From assembly GCF_016863655.1 (NCBI RefSeq), contig NZ_BOPH01000057.1:1-40127 (forward strand): a DNA stretch of 40,127 bases, given 5' to 3'. This document shows, in pieces, positions 8,042 through 14,676 of this stretch (position 1 is the stretch's first letter; the number at the start of each line of letters is the position of its first letter). The position numbers were made by a program, and so were the translations under genes. A model generated the notes under the pieces. It had not been told where the DNA came from and did not search any database. It saw only the letters and a program-made list of their open reading frames with translations. Origin of the DNA: Virgisporangium ochraceum. GTDB taxonomy: Bacteria > Actinomycetota > Actinomycetes > Mycobacteriales > Micromonosporaceae.

Positions 8042-8132
8042 GGCCCGAGGCCTTTTCGGTGCTGCCTTCCCTCGTCGCTGCGGTCGCTGCGCTCCCTGCG
8101 CTCCTCAGTCCAGGCAGCACCGGCCTCGGGCC
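8042..8132 (-). repeat. Dispersed hairpin element, family B, copy 1
   Basis: On the minus strand this element begins nine bases after the DUF4126 stop codon. It has an 11-bp outer stem (GGCCCGAGGCC with GGCCTCGGGCC) and a 10-bp inner stem (GGTGCTGCCT with AGGCAGCACC). The stems are separated on one side by GAAAA. A loop of about 44 nt is rich in GAGCGCAG/GCGACC units. The core (8125-8042 on minus) aligns without gaps to 38672-38755 with 74 of 84 identical bases by hand count. Confidence 0.8.
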
Positions 8133-8140
8133 GGTGCTTG

Positions 8141-8749
8141 CTAGTAGCCTCTGGCCGCGGCCAGCTTGGCCGCCTTGCGCCGTTTCCTGCGCCTCATCGC
8201 CCACCAGAACACCAGTATCAGCACGATCAGGAACAGGATGACCAGCAACGGCGCGAGGATCGCCGACAGCGCCATGCCGATGCTCACGGTGTCCTCGGCC
8301 ACACTCACCACCGGAGCGCCGAAGCCGAGCGTCAGCGAGTTGACCGCGGCCCGGAAGCCGGCCTTCATCAGGTGCACACACAGCGAGATCGCGATACCGA
8401 CGACCACCGGCACCCACTGCTTGGACTCGAAGTAGTTCGCCGGGTCGGTGATCACCGCCGTCTGGGAGCCGGACGAGGCGCCGAACATGATGCCACCCGA
8501 CGTCGGTCGGACGACCGTCTGCACGAAGTCGTTGACGTGGTCGACCACGGGGATCTTGTCGGCGAAGAACTCGATCGTCAGCAGCACCCCGAAGATGCCC
8601 AGCATCCACGGGTTCTCGATCCACTGCCAGCTCTCCGGCAGCGTGATGACGTCGGTGAACCGGGCGAGCACGCCTACCAGCAGCAACGGGATGTAAGCGT
8701 TGAGGCCGGCCGAGGCGGCGAGACCGGTTCCCATGAGCGCTTCGAGCAC
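8141..8749 (-). CDS. DUF4126 family integral membrane protein
   Basis: 202 residues from GTG 8749 (an alternative GTG at 8776 adds nine residues). The start LEALMGTGLAASAGLNAYIPLLLVG is the typical N-terminus of the DUF4126 family. Membrane segments are seen near residues 5-28, 48-68, 118-142 and 165-190. The C-terminus is strongly basic (MRRRKRRKAAK) and would lie in the cytoplasm. The function is not established for the family. It is divergent from nucS, with the start regions 57 bases apart. A TATAAG on the minus strand (8796-8791) may be its -10. Confidence 0.8.
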   Translation of the reverse strand: MLEALMGTGLAASAGLNAYIPLLLVGVLARFTDVITLPESWQWIENPWMLGIFGVLLTIEFFADKIPVVDHVNDFVQTVVRPTSGGIMFGASSGSQTAVITDPANYFESKQWVPVVVGIAISLCVHLMKAGFRAAVNSLTLGFGAPVVSVAEDTVSIGMALSAILAPLLVILFLIVLILVFWWAMRRRKRRKAAKLAAARGY

Positions 8750-8794
8750 CACCCAAGGATGGCACCAGTGCGCCACCGCGTCGCGGCGTCCTTA

Positions 8795-8800
8795 TAGGCT
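8795..8800 (+). promoter_or_regulatory. Putative -10 element of nucS (leaderless)
   Basis: TAGGCT is followed by CCCCGG and then the nucS GTG at 8807. The six-base gap implies a transcript starting at the G of GTG. The overlapping TTATA reads as TATAAG on the other strand, where it could serve the divergent DUF4126 gene. Confidence 0.55.
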
Positions 8801-8806
8801 CCCCGG

Positions 8807-9466
8807 GTGCGCCTGCTCATCGCCCGCTGTTCGGTCGATTACATCGGCCGGCTCACCGCCCATCTGCCGTTGGCCACGCGTCTGGTGATGGTCAAGGCCG
8901 ACGGATCGGTGTCGATCCACGCCGACGACCGTGCCTACAAGCCGCTGAACTGGATGAGCCCGCCATGCCGGGTGGAGGAGTCGCCCGGCGTGTGGCGGGT
9001 GGTGAACAAAGCCGGCGAGGAGCTGCGGATCACCCTGGAGGAGGTGCTCCACGACTCCAGCCACGACCTCGGCGTCGACCCCGGCCTCCAGAAGGACGGC
9101 GTCGAGGCGCACCTGCAGGAACTGCTCGCCGCGAACCCCACCGTCCTCGGCGACGGGTTCACGCTGGTGCGCCGCGAGTACCCGACCGCGATCGGCCCGG
9201 TCGACCTGCTCTGCCGCGACGCGTCGAACGCGACGGTCGCCGTCGAGATCAAGCGCCGCGGCGAGATCGACGGCGTGGAGCAGCTCACCCGGTACCTGGA
9301 CCTGCTGGGACGCGACCCGCTGCTCGCACCCGTACGCGGCATCTTCGCCGCGCAGGAGATCAAGCCGCAGGCCCGGGTGCTGGCCGAGGACCGCGGCATC
9401 CGCTGCGTGGTGCTCGACTACGAGACCCTGCGCGGCATCAAGCGCGACGAATTGACGCTGTTCTGA
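8807..9466 (+). CDS. nucS: Mismatch-specific endonuclease NucS/EndoMS
   Basis: 219-residue nuclease that cuts mispaired DNA on both strands. It provides post-replicative mismatch repair in actinobacteria lacking MutS/MutL. An N-terminal dimerisation/DNA-binding domain (to about residue 100) is followed by a RecB-like nuclease domain. That domain contains IGPVDLL (Asp133) and VAVEIKRRG (Glu147, Lys149). The C-terminus DELTLF is the beta-clamp/PCNA-interacting tail expected for active EndoMS. The length equals that of mycobacterial NucS (Rv1321, from memory). The mRNA appears leaderless. The last four coding bases, CTGA, overlap the apparent start of the next gene, making this the head of a three-gene cluster. 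Confidence 0.93.
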   Translation: MRLLIARCSVDYIGRLTAHLPLATRLVMVKADGSVSIHADDRAYKPLNWMSPPCRVEESPGVWRVVNKAGEELRITLEEVLHDSSHDLGVDPGLQKDGVEAHLQELLAANPTVLGDGFTLVRREYPTAIGPVDLLCRDASNATVAVEIKRRGEIDGVEQLTRYLDLLGRDPLLAPVRGIFAAQEIKPQARVLAEDRGIRCVVLDYETLRGIKRDELTLF

Positions 9467-9909
9467 GCGAGGTCGCGGTTTTCATCGGGCTGCAGGCCTC
9501 CGGCAAGACGACGTTCTACCGGCAACGCCTGGCGGCCACCCATGCCCATGTCAGCAAGGACAACTGGCCCAACGCCTCGCATCGCGAGAACCGGCAGCTC
9601 ACGCTGATCGCGGAGCTGCTGTCGGACCAGCGCAACGTCGCCGTCGACAACACCAACGCCTCGCTCGCCGACCGGCGGGGCGTGCTCGGAATAGCCCGGG
9701 AATACGGTGCTCACCTGGTCGCCTACTGGTTTCCGCCCGACCGCGACGGCGCCGCGGCGCGCAACGCGGCGCGACCGCCGGAAACGCGCGTGCCCGACGT
9801 GGGCTTCTATGCCACGCTGAAGCGCCTCATGGGCCCGCACCCGGCCGAGCGGTTCGACACCGTGTACGTGGTGCGGTTCGACGGAGCCGGCGGTTTCACC
9901 GTGGAGTAG
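9463..9909 (+). CDS. P-loop polynucleotide-kinase-like ATPase, apparent CTG start
   Basis: About 148 residues. Walker A GLQASGKT is at 9-16 if the CTG at 9463 is codon 1. SKDN with Asp33 is in the place of the general base of T4 polynucleotide kinase. VDNTN is at 61-65, and a lid-like region RNAARPPETRVPD follows. The C-terminus DTVYVVRFDGAGGFTVE is typical of this small AAA_33-type family. No ATG, GTG or TTG lies in frame between the upstream frame and the Walker motif. The only usable codon is CTG, overlapping the nucS stop (CTGA), which suggests reinitiation at a non-canonical start. It ends two bases before the Thg1-like gene. A role phosphorylating 5'-OH ends of RNA for Thg1 is an inference. 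Confidence 0.78.
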   Translation: MSEVAVFIGLQASGKTTFYRQRLAATHAHVSKDNWPNASHRENRQLTLIAELLSDQRNVAVDNTNASLADRRGVLGIAREYGAHLVAYWFPPDRDGAAARNAARPPETRVPDVGFYATLKRLMGPHPAERFDTVYVVRFDGAGGFTVE

Positions 9910-9911
9910 AC

Positions 9912-10631
9912 GTGCGCCTGAAGGATCTCGACACCACCCAGCGGACCCGGGAGTGGTACCACGGGCTCACGCTGCTGCCCGGCGCGTGGGCGATCGTGCG
10001 GGTCGACGGGCGGTCGTTCTCGCGGCTCACCGAGGACCACGACGACAAGCCGTTCGACGAGCGGTTCGCGTCGGTCATGGCGCACGCGGCCCAGACACTG
10101 CTCACCGAGCTCGGCGGCAGGTACGCGTACACGGAGAGCGACGAGATCTCGGTGCTGCTCGACCCGGCGTGGCGCCTGTTCGGCCGCTCGGTGGAGAAGC
10201 TCGTGTCGATCTCGGCGGGCGTGGCCTCGGCCGCGTTCACGCTGGAGGCCGGCCGGACGGGCGTGTTCGACTCGCGCGTCTGGCTCGGCACCGGCGTCGC
10301 CGACGTGGTCGACTACTTCTCCTGGCGGCAGGCCGACGCGGCGCGCTGCGCGCTCAACGGCTGGTGCTACTGGACCCTGCGGTCGGAGGGCGTCAGCGTC
10401 CGCGCCGCGACCCGCCAGCTGGAGGGCCTCGACTTCTCCGGCAAGAACGAGCTGCTGTACCAGCGGGGGATCAACTTCAACGAGGTGCCGGCGTGGCAGC
10501 GCCGCGGGGTGGGCCTGTGGTTCGAGGAGTTCACACGGGGAGACGCGGTGCGCCGGCGCGTGCGCGTCGAGCGCGACCTGCCGATGGGTGAGGAGTACCG
10601 CGCGCTGGTCAGCGCCCGTGCACCAGCTTGA
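9912..10631 (+). CDS. Thg1-like tRNA 3'-5' nucleotidyltransferase
   Basis: 239-residue protein of the tRNA(His) guanylyltransferase family, which adds nucleotides to RNA 5' ends in the reverse (3'-5') direction. The palm-domain metal-binding motifs are VRVDGRSFSRLT with Asp32 and YTESDEIS with Asp77/Glu78. The later motif GKNELLYQRGINFNEVP replaces the HINNLYN of eukaryotic Thg1, as in bacterial Thg1-like proteins. Such proteins repair 5'-truncated tRNAs rather than adding G-1 to tRNA(His), because bacterial tRNA(His) genes usually encode G-1. The GTG start is two bases after the kinase stop. The 3' end overlaps the convergent aldehyde dehydrogenase by 23 bases. Confidence 0.88.
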   Translation: MRLKDLDTTQRTREWYHGLTLLPGAWAIVRVDGRSFSRLTEDHDDKPFDERFASVMAHAAQTLLTELGGRYAYTESDEISVLLDPAWRLFGRSVEKLVSISAGVASAAFTLEAGRTGVFDSRVWLGTGVADVVDYFSWRQADAARCALNGWCYWTLRSEGVSVRAATRQLEGLDFSGKNELLYQRGINFNEVPAWQRRGVGLWFEEFTRGDAVRRRVRVERDLPMGEEYRALVSARAPA

Positions 10632-12105
10632 TGATCTTTATCAGGCGTTTCGCGGTGGCGGCCGGGTCGCGCCGGAACGTCGTCACCGGGAGCAACGACC
10701 GCGCCCGACGAGCCGTGATCGACTTCGCGCGGGCGAACTCGCGGAGGCCGTCGTCGCCGTGCACCCGGCCGAAGCCCGAGTCGCCGACGCCGCCGAACGG
10801 CACGCTCGGCGTCCCCGCGAACGAGAGCACCGAGTTGATCGCGGTCATCCCCGACCGCAGCCGCCGGGCGACCTCGATCGCGTGCGCCTTACGCTTCGAG
10901 AACACCGCGCCGCCCAGCCCGTAGGAGACGGCGTTGGCGCGCTCGATCGCCTCGTCGGTGTCGCGCACGCGGTTGACCACGAGCACCGGCCCGAACGTCT
11001 CCTCGGTGACGGCCGTGCTGGTCTCCGGCACGTCGACCAGGATCGTCGGGTGCACGTACGGCGGCTGCACCGCGTCGCGACCGCCGAGCGCGACGGTGGC
11101 ACCGGCCTCGATGGCGTCGTCGATGTGCCGGCGGATGATCTCCACTTGCGATGGCATCGTGATCGGACCGACCTCGTCGCCGACCTTCAGCTTCCCGGCG
11201 GCACCGACCAGTTCGGCTATGAACCTGTCGGCCACGGACTCCTGCACGTACACCCGCTCGATGCCGACGCACGTCTGCCCGGCGTTGTAGACCCCGCCCC
11301 AGAGCGCGGCGTCGGCGGCGGCCCGCAGGTCGGCATCGCTGTCGACGATCATCGCGTCCTTGCCACCGCACTCGACCAGCACCGGCGTGAGCGACTCGGC
11401 GCAGGCGGCCATCACCCGCTTGCCGGTGGCCGTCGAGCCGGTGAACGCGATCTTGTTCACCCTCGACCGGCACAGGCTCGCGCCGACGTCACCGAGACCG
11501 TGCACGATCTGCAGCACCGGGTGCTCGGGCACCACCTCGGCGAACACGTCGACCAGCCACTGACCGACCGCCGGCGTGTACTCGCTCGGCTTGTAGACCA
11601 CCGCGTTGCCGGCGGCCAGCGCGTACGCGATCGAGCCCAGCGGCGTGAACACCGGGTAGTTCCACGGCCCGATGACGCCGACCACCCCGAGCGGCTGGTA
11701 CTCCACCCGCGAGGTGAACTCCAGCTGCAGCCGCGACGGCTTCACCTTGCGCGACCGGAGCACCCGGCGGGCGTTGACCGCCGCCCAGTGCACGTGGTCG
11801 ATCGCGCCACCCAGCTCGACGACCGCGTCGATCGTGGGCTTGCCGCCCTCACGGCCCATGAGCGCGGCCAGCTCCTCCATGCGCTGGGCGATCAGCGCGC
11901 GGTACCGGAACAGGCGGGCGCGGCGGCCGGCGAAGCCGAGCCCGTCCCACCACTCCTGCGCCTCGCGGCCCCGCTCGACGGCCGCGGCGACCTCGTCGGC
12001 GGACGCGACCGCGAACCGGCCGACCTCCTCGCCCGTCGCCGGGCTGGTCGAGACCAGGGCATCGTCGTCGACAAATGGCGTACCGGGGATCCGCGTCGCG
12101 GTCAT
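10609..12105 (-). CDS. Succinate-semialdehyde dehydrogenase-type aldehyde dehydrogenase
   Basis: 498-residue NAD(P)-dependent aldehyde dehydrogenase. It has GPWNYP with Asn149, FTGSTATGKR (cofactor-binding turn, 221-230), LVECGGKD with the general base Glu245, and NAGQTC with catalytic Cys279. The PFGGVGDSGFGR motif is near the C-terminus. The layout resembles GabD2/coniferyl-type semialdehyde dehydrogenases, and the exact substrate is uncertain. The minus strand has TAAAGT, GCGGGC, then ATG, so initiation is probably leaderless, with the -10 overlapping the stop of the upstream dehydrogenase. It converges on the Thg1-like gene. Confidence 0.85.
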   Translation of the reverse strand: MTATRIPGTPFVDDDALVSTSPATGEEVGRFAVASADEVAAAVERGREAQEWWDGLGFAGRRARLFRYRALIAQRMEELAALMGREGGKPTIDAVVELGGAIDHVHWAAVNARRVLRSRKVKPSRLQLEFTSRVEYQPLGVVGVIGPWNYPVFTPLGSIAYALAAGNAVVYKPSEYTPAVGQWLVDVFAEVVPEHPVLQIVHGLGDVGASLCRSRVNKIAFTGSTATGKRVMAACAESLTPVLVECGGKDAMIVDSDADLRAAADAALWGGVYNAGQTCVGIERVYVQESVADRFIAELVGAAGKLKVGDEVGPITMPSQVEIIRRHIDDAIEAGATVALGGRDAVQPPYVHPTILVDVPETSTAVTEETFGPVLVVNRVRDTDEAIERANAVSYGLGGAVFSKRKAHAIEVARRLRSGMTAINSVLSFAGTPSVPFGGVGDSGFGRVHGDDGLREFARAKSITARRARSLLPVTTFRRDPAATAKRLIKIIKLVHGR

Positions 12106-12111
12106 GCCCGC

Positions 12112-12117
12112 ACTTTA
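12112..12117 (-). promoter_or_regulatory. Putative -10 element of the aldehyde dehydrogenase gene
   Basis: TAAAGT on the minus strand lies six bases before the ATG at 12105. It coincides with the TAA stop of the upstream short-chain dehydrogenase. The aldehyde dehydrogenase may therefore have its own leaderless transcript as well as read-through from upstream. Confidence 0.4.
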
Positions 12118-12798
12118 CCCGCGGGTAACGTGCTCCGAAATGATTCGCGCGGCGACGTCCTCCGGCCTGCCGAGCGTGCCCTCCTCGTACGCGTCGACGT
12201 ACGACTGCTTCGTCGGGAACTCCGACCGGCGCAGGACGCCCTGCATGCCCGTGTCCATGCGGCCGGGGTTGATGCTCGCCACCGTGATCCCGGGGCGCTC
12301 CTCGGCGAGCACCCGGAAGAACATCTCGCCGCCCGCCTTCGCCGCGCAGTACGCCGCCCAGCCCTCGATCGGCCGGGTCGCCGCCCCCGACGAGATGAAC
12401 AGCACGGTGCCCGGTGTCCCCGGCGGCAGCACCGTGAGGAACGTGCTCGCCGCCAGCATCGGCACGGTGAGGTTGACCGCGATCGAGTCCCGGACCACCA
12501 CCGGGTCGAGCTGCCCGACCGGTCCGACCGGCTCCACCATCCCGGCGTTCAGGATGAGGTACGCGTGCGACGCCCCCTCCGCGGCCCACCGCAGCGGCCG
12601 TGCCAGATCGAGGGTCGCCGCGGCGAAGTCCATCGTGTACAGGGCGACCCGCTCCGGTTCGGCGGCGGCGAGGCCGCGCTGCTTCTCCGTGAACGTGCGC
12701 CCCAACCCGGCGACCCGGTGCTCCCGGTCGGCCGCCAGCTGCTCGAACAGCGCCTCGCCCAACCCCCGCGAGACCCCGGTGATCACAAAACTCCGCAC
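12115..12798 (-). CDS. Short-chain dehydrogenase/reductase
   Basis: 227-residue Rossmann-fold oxidoreductase. It has TGVSRGLG (7-14) for NADP binding, LNAG at 83-86, the catalytic Ser in ISSGAA (about 136) and YCAAK with Tyr150/Lys154. The catalytic tetrad is complete. It resembles sepiapterin-reductase-like SDRs (start RSFVITGVSRGLGEAL and end RPEDVAARI), but the substrate is not predictable. The GTG start is preceded by TAGGCT and a six-base gap on the minus strand (leaderless). The aldehyde dehydrogenase follows nine bases after its stop. Confidence 0.83.
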   Translation of the reverse strand: MRSFVITGVSRGLGEALFEQLAADREHRVAGLGRTFTEKQRGLAAAEPERVALYTMDFAAATLDLARPLRWAAEGASHAYLILNAGMVEPVGPVGQLDPVVVRDSIAVNLTVPMLAASTFLTVLPPGTPGTVLFISSGAATRPIEGWAAYCAAKAGGEMFFRVLAEERPGITVASINPGRMDTGMQGVLRRSEFPTKQSYVDAYEEGTLGRPEDVAARIISEHVTRG

Positions 12799-12804
12799 CC
12801 GGTG

Positions 12805-12810
12805 AGCCTA
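12805..12810 (-). promoter_or_regulatory. Putative -10 element of the SDR gene (leaderless)
   Basis: The minus strand reads TAGGCT, CACCGG, then GTG. It uses the same hexamer and spacing as nucS and murA. Confidence 0.5.
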
Positions 12811-12861
12811 TGTGCTGATGACCACCGCTACCTGCCGGTAACCGCGTGGCAGACTGCCGGG

Positions 12862-14244
12862 ATGGCTGAGATGACCGCGGTCGGCGTCGTGGGGCTGGGA
12901 ACCATGGGCGCCGGCATCGTCGAGGTGTTCGCCCGCGCGGGCGTCCCGGTGGTCGCGTCGGAGATCGATGGGACCGCGCTGGAACGCGGCCGTGCGCACC
13001 TCGTCGGGTCGACCGACCGGGCCGTCTCCCGGGGCCGGCTCAGCCCGGAGGACCGGGACGCGCTGATCGGCCGGGTGCGGTTCGTGGTGGGCCTCTCCGA
13101 CCTGGCCGACGTCGACCTGGTGGTCGAGGCGGTGCCGGAGCGGCTGGACCTGAAGCGGCTGGTGTTCGGCGAGCTGTCGAAGATCTGCAAGCCGTCGGCG
13201 GTCCTCGCCTCGAACACGTCGTCGCTGTCGGTCACCGAGATCGCGGTTACCACCGACCGGCCCGACCGGGTGATCGGCCTGCACTTCTTCAACCCCGCGC
13301 CAGTGATGAAGCTGGTCGAAATCGTGCGGACGGTGGTAACAGCTCCGTCGGTGGTGGCCGACGCGCAGGCCCTGTGCGCGCGACTGAACAAGGTGGGCGT
13401 CACGATCGGTGACCGGGCCGGTTTCGTGGCGAACGCGCTGCTGTTCGGGTACCTGAACCAGGCCGTCACGATGCTCGAGAGCGGCTTCGTGACCCGCGAC
13501 GACCTCGACGCTGCCATGAAGCTGGGCGCTGGGCTGCCCATGGGCCCGTTGACGTTGCTCGACCTGATCGGCCTCGACGTGGGTCTCGAGGTCCTCGACA
13601 CCATGTACGACCGCGGCGGGCGCAACCAGCGGCACGCGGCCGCGCCGCTGATCCGGCAGATGGTCACGGCGGGTCTGCTCGGCCGCAAGACGGGCCGGGG
13701 GTTCTACACGTACGGCACCCCGGCCCCTTCCCCGGAGGCGCCGGCGGACGGCGGCACCGACGTCGTGCTGGTCACCGACGAGCCGGTGATCGCCGCCGCG
13801 ATGGCCAGCGACCGGCCGGAGGACGTCGTGGGCCTGCACGTGCACCGCGACGCCGTGGCCGAGGTGGTCCGCTCGGTGCTGACCGGCGACGCAGCCGTCG
13901 CCGCCGCCCGCGCGGTGTGCGCGGAGCGCGGCCTTGTACCGGTGGTGTGCGGAGACCGCAGCGGACGCGTGGTGAACGCGCTCCTGTTCCCTTACCTCAA
14001 CGACGCCGTGAAGATGCTCGAGGCCTCCTACGCGACCGTCGAGGACATCGACCACGCGATGACGCTCGGCTGTGGATACCCGGCCGGCCCGTTCGAGCAG
14101 CTCGATGCGATCGGTCCCGGCGTCGTGCTCGACGGTCTGCGGGCGATGTACGAGGAGACCCGAGAACCGGGGCTGGCGCCGGCGCCGCTGCTGTCCCAGC
14201 TGGTCACAGCCGGGCGCGGCTTCCGGTCCGAATCATTACGCTGA
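12862..14244 (+). CDS. 3-hydroxyacyl-CoA dehydrogenase with a duplicated C-terminal domain
   Basis: 460-residue NAD-dependent enzyme of beta-oxidation/butyryl-type metabolism. GLGTMGAG (11-18) is the NAD-binding loop. SNTSS at 117-121 and GLHFFNPAPVM with His141/Asn144 supply the catalytic residues. A helical 3HCDH domain (about 190-285, ending GRKTGRGFYTYG) is followed by a linker rich in Pro and Ala. A second such domain (about 370-460) contains GRVVNALLFPYLND and ends GRGF. This doubled C-terminus is known for some PaaH-like enzymes and may replace a partner subunit in the dimer. I use ATG 12862; ATG 12871 is also possible. A weak -10 (CAGACT) lies six bases upstream. The open frame continues far to the left, but that part is antisense shadow. 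Confidence 0.9.
   Translation: MAEMTAVGVVGLGTMGAGIVEVFARAGVPVVASEIDGTALERGRAHLVGSTDRAVSRGRLSPEDRDALIGRVRFVVGLSDLADVDLVVEAVPERLDLKRLVFGELSKICKPSAVLASNTSSLSVTEIAVTTDRPDRVIGLHFFNPAPVMKLVEIVRTVVTAPSVVADAQALCARLNKVGVTIGDRAGFVANALLFGYLNQAVTMLESGFVTRDDLDAAMKLGAGLPMGPLTLLDLIGLDVGLEVLDTMYDRGGRNQRHAAAPLIRQMVTAGLLGRKTGRGFYTYGTPAPSPEAPADGGTDVVLVTDEPVIAAAMASDRPEDVVGLHVHRDAVAEVVRSVLTGDAAVAAARAVCAERGLVPVVCGDRSGRVVNALLFPYLNDAVKMLEASYATVEDIDHAMTLGCGYPAGPFEQLDAIGPGVVLDGLRAMYEETREPGLAPAPLLSQLVTAGRGFRSESLR
14237..14242 (+). promoter_or_regulatory. Putative -10 element of the small Zn-site protein gene
   Basis: TACGCT, then GACGGC, then ATG at 14249. The promoter lies across the last codons of the 3-hydroxyacyl-CoA dehydrogenase, and the predicted mRNA is leaderless. 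Confidence 0.5.
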
Positions 14245-14248
14245 CGGC

Positions 14249-14539
14249 ATGAGTCCCCGTCGCCACCACCGTCGCGACGAGGTGCCGCCCCTCGACCTCG
14301 AGCGCGCCCAGCGCGTGGAGTCCGTGCAGACCTGGAGCGACGGCGACTGGCTGGTACGCACGGTTCCCGGCCGGGCCGCCGCCAAGGTGTACCGGTGCCC
14401 CGGCTGCGCCCAGGAGATCCGCCCCGGCGTGGCCCACGTGGTGGCCTGGCCGGCCGACGGCCGGGGCGACCTGACCGACCGCCGCCACTGGCACACCCCG
14501 TGCTGGCGCGCGAGAGACCGCCGCCGCCCGATCGCCTGA
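14249..14539 (+). CDS. Small conserved actinobacterial protein with a probable zinc site
   Basis: 96 residues from the ATG five bases after the dehydrogenase stop. A basic N-terminus (SPRRHHRRDE) precedes RVESVQTWSDGDWLVRTVPG. A likely metal site follows: YRCPGC (Cys50, Cys53), AHVVAW (His63) and RRHWHTPCW (His80, His82, Cys85). The protein ends in a basic tail. Actinobacterial genomes carry similar proteins, sometimes misleadingly named ATP/GTP-binding. I see no P-loop. A longer in-frame reading to the left has no supporting composition. The function is unknown. A nucleic-acid-binding zinc ribbon is a guess. Confidence 0.72.
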   Translation: MSPRRHHRRDEVPPLDLERAQRVESVQTWSDGDWLVRTVPGRAAAKVYRCPGCAQEIRPGVAHVVAWPADGRGDLTDRRHWHTPCWRARDRRRPIA

Positions 14540-14563
14540 CCTCCCGCGGGGGTCTTCAGCCCC

Positions 14564-14640
14564 GCCGATCTTGCACTTGTGGCCCCCGACAAAGCCGGAT
14601 ATAGCCCCGACATAGGTGCGGCCACAACTGCAAGATCGGC
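14564..14640. repeat. Dispersed palindromic element, family A, copy 1 (inverted orientation)
   Basis: Imperfect inverted repeat with 21-nt arms 14564-14584 and 14620-14640 around a 35-nt loop. The left arm reads GCCGATCTTGCACTTGTGG plus CC, and 20 of 21 positions pair. The sole mismatch is C opposite C. It lies between two convergent genes and could act on both as a terminator. It matches 20000-20075 and 37245-37319, in the reverse orientation. Confidence 0.85.
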
Positions 14641-14676
14641 GCGGGGAGGTGGGGGCCGGGCGCGGCGGGCGCGGGG

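Noticed and set aside
10588..12861. N-terminal 758 codons of the open frame leading into the 3-hydroxyacyl-CoA dehydrogenase
   Set aside because: They are antisense to the aldehyde dehydrogenase and SDR genes and have shadow composition. The Rossmann motif GLGTMGAG sets the true start at 12862.
14564..14640. CRISPR repeat
   Set aside because: The repeated units are kilobases apart, palindromic as whole elements and without regular spacers or cas genes.
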